Below the pieces are notes generated by a model. The model saw only the letters and a program-made list of their open reading frames with translations, ran no database searches and was not told where the DNA came from. From an uncultured Amaricoccus sp. (GTDB taxonomy: Bacteria; Pseudomonadota; Alphaproteobacteria; Rhodobacterales; Rhodobacteraceae), in the NCBI RefSeq assembly GCF_937891315.1, contig NZ_CALAGI010000171.1, forward strand, positions 1-20,811: a stretch of DNA of 20,811 bases, written 5' to 3'. How positions within the stretch are numbered: the stretch's first letter is position 1; every line of letters begins with the position of its first letter. Positions 15,753 to 20,811 of the stretch are shown here, piece by piece. The translations under genes and the position numbers were made by a program.

Positions 15753-15794
15753 ATGACCGTCGGTTTCGGACTGCTCGGCGCCGGGCGCATCGGC
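15753..15794 (+). pseudogene. Truncated iolG-like start (inositol 2-dehydrogenase remnant)
   Basis: An ATG at 15753 with GAGGACAGG upstream encodes MTVGFGLLGAGRIG. This matches the usual N-terminus and Rossmann glycine motif of alphaproteobacterial myo-inositol 2-dehydrogenases (MTV-FGLLGAGRIG type). Directly after it the reading becomes proline/arginine-rich and no longer resembles the family in this or the other plus-strand frames that I read. Only the 5' end of the gene therefore survives. It lies 52 bp behind the permease tail, consistent with an original transporter-iolG operon. Confidence 0.5.
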
Positions 15795-16035
15795 GGGCAT
15801 CGGGACACGGCCGGCGAACCCCGCGCGGTTCAGGGCGATCCAAGCCGACCCACTTCCCCGCGACAAACCCGGTCCCCGCGGAGCGTCACAGCCTTGCCAG
15901 GTTGGCGCGAGCGGAGCGCCCTCGCCGCGCGGCCTCCGCGCCGCGGTGCACAAAACGCCACAAATCTGTCACGAAAACGTCGCCTTCCCCGACGAATATC
16001 CCCGCCGACGACAAGGATTGCATTGGGGGATATCC
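15795..16035 (+). promoter_or_regulatory. Junction and pstS leader region
   Basis: The first ~160 bp after the iolG break are GC-rich and unrecognised. The remainder is the pstS leader, with a Pho-box-like array at 15957 and the GGGGGA ribosome-binding site just before 16036. I see no gene here. Confidence 0.5.
15957..15984 (+). promoter_or_regulatory. Pho-box-like array upstream of pstS
   Basis: Three hexamers GCCACA, GTCACG and GTCGCC start at 15957, 15968 and 15979, exactly 11 bp apart, with A-rich spacers. The central CTGTCAC fits the CTGTCAT-type half-site of alphaproteobacterial PhoB. Eleven-base phasing is the hallmark of tandem PhoB binding. It lies about 50 bp upstream of the pstS start, so phosphate-starvation activation is likely. 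Confidence 0.6.
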
Positions 16036-17061
16036 ATGCGGAAGACTTTGGTGGGCCTCGCCATGGCGGTGGCCGTCGCGCTGGCGGTGCCGGCGAGCGC
16101 TCAGACGCGGATCACGGGATCGGGCGCCAGCTTTCCCTTCCCGCTCTATTCGGCCTGGTTCAAGGATTTCAGCGGCAAGACCGAGGGCGTGACCGTCGAC
16201 TACCAGTCCAAGGGCTCGGGCGCGGGCATCCAGGACCTGATCAACGGCGTCGTCGATTTCGCCGCCAGCGACGCGGCGATGAAGGACGAGGACATCGCCA
16301 AGGTTTCGCAGGGCGTCGTCCTGCTGCCGATGACCGCCGGCGAGGTGGTACTGGCCTACAACCTGCCGGGCGTCGGTGAGCTGCGGCTGCCGCGCGACGT
16401 CTATTCGGACATCTTCCTCGGCGACATCACCAACTGGAGCGATCCGCGAATCGCCGCGGCCAACGATGGCGCGACCTTGCCGGACCTGCCGATCACCGTG
16501 GTGGCGCGGTCGGACAGTTCGGGCACGACCTTCAATTTCACCAACCATCTCTCGGCGATCAGCGAGGCCTTCAGGAACGGGCCCGGTGTCGGCACCTCGG
16601 TGCAGTGGGCCTCGACGGACAAGTTCGTGAAGGCGCCGAAGAACGACGGCGTGACCGCGACCATCATGCAGACCCCCGGCGCGATCGGCTATGTCGAGTA
16701 TGGCTATGCCAAGCTGACAGGCACCGCGATGGCGACCCTCGAGAACGCGGCCGGCAAGTTCGTGGCCCCGGGCGGCGAGGGTGGCGCGGCGGCTCTGGCC
16801 AGCGCGAAATTCGACGATCGAATGCGCGCCTTCATCACCGATCCCGAGGGTGACGACGCCTATCCGATCGCGACCTTCACCTGGATGCTGTTCTACGAGC
16901 ACGGCCAGGATCCGGCGAAGGTCGAAGGCCTGAAGAAGATGGTCGAATACGCCCTGACCGACGGTCAGGCGATGGCCGGCGACCTCGGGTATATCCCGCT
17001 GCCGGAGAGCGTCACCGAGCAGGTTCGCAAGGCCGCCGAACAGATCGGCGCCGGCGCCTGA
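16036..17061 (+). CDS. pstS: Phosphate ABC transporter, periplasmic phosphate-binding protein
   Basis: High-affinity periplasmic receptor for inorganic phosphate. The 341-residue precursor has a signal peptide, MRKTLVGLAMAVAVALAVPA, with cleavage after SA-22 before QTRITG. Family motifs are GSGASFPFPLYSAWF, DFAASDAAMKDED (phosphate ligands), YSDIFLGDITNWSDPRIA and VVARSDSSGTTFNFT, plus the C-terminal YPIATFTWM region. The start at 16036 has GGGGGA upstream and begins the signal peptide; an in-frame upstream ATG at 15946 would place 30 unrelated residues before it. It is the first gene of pstSCAB, downstream of a Pho-box-like array. Confidence 0.96.
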   Translation: MRKTLVGLAMAVAVALAVPASAQTRITGSGASFPFPLYSAWFKDFSGKTEGVTVDYQSKGSGAGIQDLINGVVDFAASDAAMKDEDIAKVSQGVVLLPMTAGEVVLAYNLPGVGELRLPRDVYSDIFLGDITNWSDPRIAAANDGATLPDLPITVVARSDSSGTTFNFTNHLSAISEAFRNGPGVGTSVQWASTDKFVKAPKNDGVTATIMQTPGAIGYVEYGYAKLTGTAMATLENAAGKFVAPGGEGGAAALASAKFDDRMRAFITDPEGDDAYPIATFTWMLFYEHGQDPAKVEGLKKMVEYALTDGQAMAGDLGYIPLPESVTEQVRKAAEQIGAGA

Positions 17062-17144
17062 TCCCCGCGGTCGGCCGCGCGGCCGACCCTTCGCGCTTCG
17101 GCCAGTTGGTCGGAGCGCATGACCCCGATCGGATGATGGTGAAG

Positions 17145-18116
17145 ATGAGCTACGACAGTGAGTGGGCCGCCCACGACGGCCACTCGATATCGCGACCTCC
17201 GAGCGCCGGCGAGTTCCTCGCCGACCGGTTGTTTCGTGCGATGGCCTACGCCGCGGGCATCCTGGTGGTGGCGCTGCTGGTCTATATCGTCTGGAAGATC
17301 GGCGTCGACGCCGCGCCGGCCATGGCCCGGCACGGGTTCGGCTTTCTCACCACGGCCGTCTGGGATCCGGGCAAGGGCGAGTTCGGCATTCTCGCCGAGA
17401 TCTGGGGCACGCTCTACAGTTCGATCCTCGCGCTGCTGATCGCCGGCTTCTTCGGCGTCGCGGTGGCGATCTTCCTGACCCAGGATTTCCTGGACGCGCG
17501 CCTCGCGCGGGTCTTCCGCACCATGGTCGAGATGCTGGCTTCGATCCCTTCGGTGGTCTTCGGCCTCTGGGGCATCTTCGTCGTGATCCCGGCCTCGCGG
17601 CCGGTCGCCGACTGGCTGCATGGCTATTTCGGCTGGTTCCCGCCGTTTTCGACCTCGCTGTCGGGGCCGGGGCTGGCGCCCGCCGTGGTGGTGCTCGCCA
17701 TCATGGTGCTGCCCACCGTCGCCGCGATCAGCCAGGACGCTTTCTCGCTCATTCCCTACAAGGTGAAGGAAGCCGCCTACGGCATGGGCACCACCAAGTG
17801 GGAGGCGATCCTGAAGGTGATGCTGCCGACCGCGTCGAGCGGCATCGCCGCCTCGCTGGTGCTCGGCTTCGGCCGCGCGCTCGGCGAGACCATGGCGCTC
17901 GCCATGCTGATCGGCAATTCGAACCAGATCAGCTGGTCGATCTTCTCGCCGGCCAATACGCTCGCGTCGCTTCTCGCCTCGCAGTTTCCCGAGGCCAGCG
18001 GGCCGGAGGTCGAGGCGCTGATGTACGCCGCGATCGTGCTTTTGCTCATTTCGCTGGTGGTGAACATGATCGGGACCGTGATCATGGCACTCTCCGCCAA
18101 GCAGACAGTGTCGTGA
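17145..18116 (+). CDS. pstC: Phosphate ABC transporter permease PstC
   Basis: One of the two inner-membrane subunits of the phosphate importer. The protein is about 323 residues with six predicted membrane segments, starting with MAYAAGILVVALLVYIVWKI. It has the PstC signature MVEMLASIPSVVFGLWGIF and the EAA coupling loop KEAAYGMGTTKWEAILKVML that docks on PstB. The start is uncertain: ATGs at 17133, 17136 and 17145 and a TTG at 17106 are in frame. 17145 is preferred because GGATGA lies 8 bases upstream and it leaves a short cytoplasmic N-terminus. It lies 83 bp behind pstS and 7 bp before pstA. Confidence 0.94.
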   Translation: MSYDSEWAAHDGHSISRPPSAGEFLADRLFRAMAYAAGILVVALLVYIVWKIGVDAAPAMARHGFGFLTTAVWDPGKGEFGILAEIWGTLYSSILALLIAGFFGVAVAIFLTQDFLDARLARVFRTMVEMLASIPSVVFGLWGIFVVIPASRPVADWLHGYFGWFPPFSTSLSGPGLAPAVVVLAIMVLPTVAAISQDAFSLIPYKVKEAAYGMGTTKWEAILKVMLPTASSGIAASLVLGFGRALGETMALAMLIGNSNQISWSIFSPANTLASLLASQFPEASGPEVEALMYAAIVLLLISLVVNMIGTVIMALSAKQTVS

Positions 18117-18123
18117 GGCGTCG

Positions 18124-19008
18124 ATGACCATGATAGCCAATCCGGTCGCCGCCGGCGCGCCCGATCTCAGCCGCGACCTCGGCGACCGCCGGGCGCTGAC
18201 CAACCTCGTCCTCACCTGGCTGCTCTGGGGTCTCGCGATCCTCGCCTCGGCGCCGCTGTTCTCCGTGCTCTACATGCTGATCACTCGGGGCGGGGCGCGG
18301 CTCGGCCTCGCGCTCTTCACCGAGTTGCCGCCCGCGGGGCTGGAGCCGGGCGGCGGTTTCGGCAATGCGATCGTCGGCACCGGCGTGATGGTGGCGCTCG
18401 CCGCGCTGCTGTCGGTGCCGTTCGGCATCCTCGGCGGCGTGCTGCTCGGCGTCATCGCTCCGCACAGCCGGGTGGCCGACGCGACGCGCTTCATTGCCAA
18501 GGTGCTGACCGGGTTTCCGTCGATCCTGGCCGGCGTCTTCGTCTATGCTTGGCTGGTGCTGGCCATGGGCACCTATTCGGCGATCGCCGGCGGTGTCGCC
18601 CTCGCGGTGCTGATGCTGCCGACCGTGATGCTGACCGCCGAGCAGGCGGTGCGCATGGTGCCGCGGCGGATGAAGGACGCCGCCTACGGCATGGGCTGTA
18701 CCCAGACGCAGGTCGTGTTGAAGGTCGTCCTGCCCACGGCGCGGCCTGGCATCCTGACCGGCGTGATGCTGGCGGTGGCTGGCGCGGCGGGCAACTCGGC
18801 ACCGCTTCTGTTCACGGCGCTGTTCTCGAACTACTGGATCGGAAGTCCGCGGGAGCCGACCGCCTCGCTCGCGATCCTGATCTACAACTTCTCGGGAATG
18901 CCGTTTCCAAACCAGATCGAACTCGCCTGGGCGGCGTCGTTGGTGCTGGTCATCATCATTCTGATATTCAACGTACTGAGCCGCCTCGTCGGCTCGAGCA
19001 AGGTCTGA
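18124..19008 (+). CDS. pstA: Phosphate ABC transporter permease PstA
   Basis: Second membrane subunit of the importer, 294 residues. It has predicted helices beginning LVLTWLLWGLAILASAPLFS, the conserved region AKVLTGFPSILAGVFVYAW, and the coupling loop KDAAYGMGCTQTQVVLKVVL. The terminal helix region is LVLVIIILIFNVLSRL. The start at 18124 follows the pstC stop by 7 bp, with GTGAGG upstream. The order pstS-C-A-B is standard. Confidence 0.95.
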   Translation: MTMIANPVAAGAPDLSRDLGDRRALTNLVLTWLLWGLAILASAPLFSVLYMLITRGGARLGLALFTELPPAGLEPGGGFGNAIVGTGVMVALAALLSVPFGILGGVLLGVIAPHSRVADATRFIAKVLTGFPSILAGVFVYAWLVLAMGTYSAIAGGVALAVLMLPTVMLTAEQAVRMVPRRMKDAAYGMGCTQTQVVLKVVLPTARPGILTGVMLAVAGAAGNSAPLLFTALFSNYWIGSPREPTASLAILIYNFSGMPFPNQIELAWAASLVLVIIILIFNVLSRLVGSSKV

Positions 19009-19026
19009 GAGACCAGGGGAAAGACC

Positions 19027-19872
19027 ATGACAATGATCGAAAATTCGCTGGCCGGAACGGCGCGACATGCAAAGGCGCCGCCGATGTCCGTCGTCGCGCC
19101 CGAAGCGGCGATCGATGCGAAGATCGGGAAGATCTACTATGGCGACTTCCTCGCGGTCCGCGATAGCAGCATTGCGATCGAGAAGAACAAGATCACCGGC
19201 TTCATCGGACCGTCGGGCTGCGGCAAGTCCACCGTCCTGCGCTCGCTGAACCGGATGAACGACCTGATCCCGTCCTTCCGGCTGGAGGGCAAGGTCCAGT
19301 TCCTCGGCCAGGACATCTATGCCAGGAACATCGATCCGGTGGTCGTACGCCGCCATATCGGCATGGTGTTCCAGCAGCCGAACCCGTTCTCGATGTCGAT
19401 CTACGAGAATGTCGCCTTCGGCCTGCGGTTGAACCGGTTCCGCGGCGACTATGACGAGAAGGTCGAGCAGGCGCTGCGCCGCGCCGGCCTGTGGAACGAG
19501 GTGAAGGACAAGCTGAAGCAGAACGGCCTCGCCCTCTCCGGCGGCCAGCAGCAGCGCCTCTGCATCGCACGGGCCATCGCCACCGAGCCGACCGTCCTCC
19601 TGATGGACGAGCCCTGCTCGGCGCTCGATCCGATCGCGACGCGCATCATAGAAGAGCTGATGCTGCGGCTGAAGGACGACTACACCGTCGCGCTCGTCAC
19701 CCACAACATGCAGCAGGCAACACGCGTGGCCGACACGACGGCGTTCTTCTCGGTCGATATTTCGCAGGGCGGCCGCACCGGCTTTCTCTGCGAGCTCGGC
19801 GAAACGCGGCAGATCTTCGAGGCCCCCGGCAAGGATCTGACCAAGCAGTACGTGTCGGGCCAGTTCAGCTAG
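19027..19872 (+). CDS. pstB: Phosphate ABC transporter ATP-binding protein
   Basis: Cytoplasmic ATPase that drives phosphate import, 281 residues. Walker A is GPSGCGKST (61-69), the Q-loop lies in GMVFQQPNPFSMSIYENVAF, the signature is LSGGQQQRLCIARAIA, Walker B is VLLMDEPCSALDP and the switch histidine is in LVTHNMQQATRVAD. All are as expected for PstB. The N-terminus is about 20 residues longer than the minimal family form. AGGGGAAAG precedes the start, 18 bp after pstA. In most bacteria phoU follows; here a stem-loop and a Fic-domain gene follow instead. Confidence 0.96.
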   Translation: MTMIENSLAGTARHAKAPPMSVVAPEAAIDAKIGKIYYGDFLAVRDSSIAIEKNKITGFIGPSGCGKSTVLRSLNRMNDLIPSFRLEGKVQFLGQDIYARNIDPVVVRRHIGMVFQQPNPFSMSIYENVAFGLRLNRFRGDYDEKVEQALRRAGLWNEVKDKLKQNGLALSGGQQQRLCIARAIATEPTVLLMDEPCSALDPIATRIIEELMLRLKDDYTVALVTHNMQQATRVADTTAFFSVDISQGGRTGFLCELGETRQIFEAPGKDLTKQYVSGQFS

Positions 19873-19883
19873 AGCAATATCCA

Positions 19884-19903
19884 ACCAGACGGAATCGTCT
19901 GGT
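19884..19903. repeat. Perfect stem-loop ACCAGACG-GAAT-CGTCTGGT after pstB
   Basis: An 8-bp perfect inverted repeat with a GAAT loop lies 12 bp past the pstB stop. There is no T-tract. It could be the operon terminator, an mRNA-stabilising hairpin, or one copy of a dispersed palindromic (REP-like) element. Only one copy is seen in this window. Confidence 0.65.
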
Positions 19904-20014
19904 GGCAAAGATGTTGCGCTAAATCAAGACTCTAGGGCGGACGAGCCGGCTCTGCCGGATCGTACTTCGCTCCGGGATGAAATCCGATCGCGAAAGGCCG
20001 GCGGGAGGTTGGGC

Positions 20015-20704
20015 ATGGGCGCGCGGTGTTTCGAGTGGCGGCGGCTCGATCTGGGCCGGATCGGCGGCGTGCTTGACGCGCTCGGCGCCGCCGACGGCGA
20101 CGGTGCGCTGAGCGACGCCTTCGCCGAGGAGCCGATCACGGCCGATGCTCTCCGCCGGTTGTTCGAGGGCTATCGCCATATCGACCGGTTGCTCGCGGAC
20201 CGGGTAGATGTCTTCGACTATGGTGCCACGCGGCATCTGCTGGAGCTGAACCATATCGTGCTCTGCGGCGTCTCGCCGGAGCGGCGCGCGCAGTTCCGCG
20301 ACCATATCGAGGAGACCGAGCGGGTCTTCTACGAACGGCCGGGGATCGGAGAGCTTGTGGACTGGTACAAGCGCAATCGGAGCCGTGCGCCGCGCAAGCT
20401 GGCCGCCGGCCTGTTCGTGCGGTTTGTAAGCGCGCCGCAGCTCTTCATCGAAGGCAACGGACGAACGGCGACCCTGCTCGCGAGCTATCATCTCGCGAGG
20501 TCCGGGTTGCCGCCTCTGGTCATCGGCGCGGAGAATTTCGGGCGCTATGCCGAGATCCTGCGTCGGGCCGGGGGAATCGACCGCGCCGCGTTCTCGAGCC
20601 TGTTCGCGGCGGAGTTCGTCGCGCACCGGCTGGTCGGGCTGATGACGGACACGGGCGATCCCGCGTTCCTGCTGGAACCCGCGCCGGCGGCGCGGGAGGT
20701 CTAG
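20015..20704 (+). CDS. Fic-domain protein with Gln in place of catalytic His
   Basis: Cytoplasmic protein of 229 residues without membrane segments. The C-terminal half has the Fic fold: a helical approach (RHLLELNHIVLCG), LAAGLFVRFVSAPQ, the motif QLFIEGNGR (142-150) and TATLLASYHLARSGLPPLVI. Canonical Fic AMP-transferases carry HxFx(D/E)GNGR. Here the histidine needed to activate the target hydroxyl is Q142 (codon 20438-20440, CAG), while the ATP-phosphate-binding EGNGR is intact. No clear (S/T)xxxE(G/N) inhibitory helix is visible. The start at 20015 has GGGAGG six bases upstream. It follows pstB where phoU often sits, separated by 142 bp and a stem-loop. Nucleotide or phosphate sensing, or a non-AMPylating Fic reaction, is possible; function is unknown. 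Confidence 0.8.
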   Translation: MGARCFEWRRLDLGRIGGVLDALGAADGDGALSDAFAEEPITADALRRLFEGYRHIDRLLADRVDVFDYGATRHLLELNHIVLCGVSPERRAQFRDHIEETERVFYERPGIGELVDWYKRNRSRAPRKLAAGLFVRFVSAPQLFIEGNGRTATLLASYHLARSGLPPLVIGAENFGRYAEILRRAGGIDRAAFSSLFAAEFVAHRLVGLMTDTGDPAFLLEPAPAAREV

Positions 20705-20811
20705 TACCAGATCCGCTTGATTGGTTCGCATCGAGATTTTGTCGCGGGCCGATCTTAGGGGGCGCCAGTGGCGCGCCCGCGGTCCGCGCGCCCGGAGCAA
20801 GCTTGCGGAGG
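20705..20811. other. Window end, no gene seen; possible hairpin at 20760-20778
   Basis: This 107-bp tail holds GGGCGC/GCGCCC arms with a 7-base loop that might terminate the Fic gene. There is no T-tract and no further coding start. Confidence 0.3.

Noticed and set aside
15946..16035. 30-codon N-terminal extension of pstS
   Set aside because: It would bury the signal peptide and has no ribosome-binding site; it crosses the Pho-box-like array.
18082..19908. 608-codon minus-strand frame opposite pstA and pstB
   Set aside because: It is antisense to unmistakable pst genes, with shadow composition.
19905..19917. GCAA-N5-TTGC behind pstB
   Set aside because: The spacing differs by one from the RpiR-type sites and the context is the phosphate operon; chance is the simpler explanation.

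Overview
The window is about 20.8 kb of GC-rich DNA (roughly two thirds G+C by eye). It looks like the chromosome or a large replicon of a metabolically versatile alphaproteobacterium of the Rhizobiales/Rhodospirillales type. This rests on a ribose-type ABC sugar importer, an RpiR-type regulator beside iolD/iolE, a LysR/mmsA divergent pair, a pstSCAB operon and overall codon style; no rRNA or tRNA is present to fix the taxon. The first 19 bases are not genomic. They match the 3' end of the Illumina TruSeq read-1 adapter, so the left edge is an untrimmed contig end that cuts the first gene.

Left part (20-5847): a minus-strand ABC importer operon (binding protein, permease, truncated ATPase) with two near-identical LacI-type operators in its leader. 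Next come a minus-strand CoA-acylating methylmalonate/malonate-semialdehyde dehydrogenase (mmsA/iolA) and a divergent LysR regulator. Between the LysR gene and the next gene is a possible relic of a minus-strand gene.

Middle (6018-15449): an RpiR-type regulator faces a minus-strand operon iolD-iolE-SDR. A divergent plus-strand operon encodes an NAD(P) aldehyde dehydrogenase, a HpcH/HpaI class II aldolase, a D-2-hydroxyacid dehydrogenase and a Gfo/Idh/MocA oxidoreductase. Together with the importer and mmsA this looks like an inositol or inositol-like polyol/sugar-acid catabolic island, but iolB, iolC and an intact canonical iolG are absent. A 14-bp palindrome, GCAA-N6-TTGC, recurs in front of the RpiR gene (two good copies plus one degenerate), between iolD and the ALDH operon, and at the start of the 15.46-kb intergenic region. 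It is the best candidate operator of the RpiR protein. A related palindrome, GCAT-N6-ATGC, lies between mmsA and the LysR gene.

Scar region (15450-15956): behind the last catabolic gene lie an AT-rich, palindrome-rich promoter-like segment, a 40-codon ORF that resembles only the C-terminal tail of a ribose-type permease, and then a 14-codon start that looks like iolG and stops resembling anything. I read this as the collapsed remains of a second inositol-transport/iolG operon.

Right part (15957-20811): a Pho-box-like array of three 11-bp-phased repeats precedes pstS-pstC-pstA-pstB, the high-affinity phosphate importer. Instead of phoU, the next gene after a perfect stem-loop is a Fic-domain protein whose motif reads QLFIEGNGR, so the catalytic histidine is replaced by glutamine. 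This Fic variant beside the phosphate operon, the RpiR operator family and the deletion scar are the most interesting signals here.
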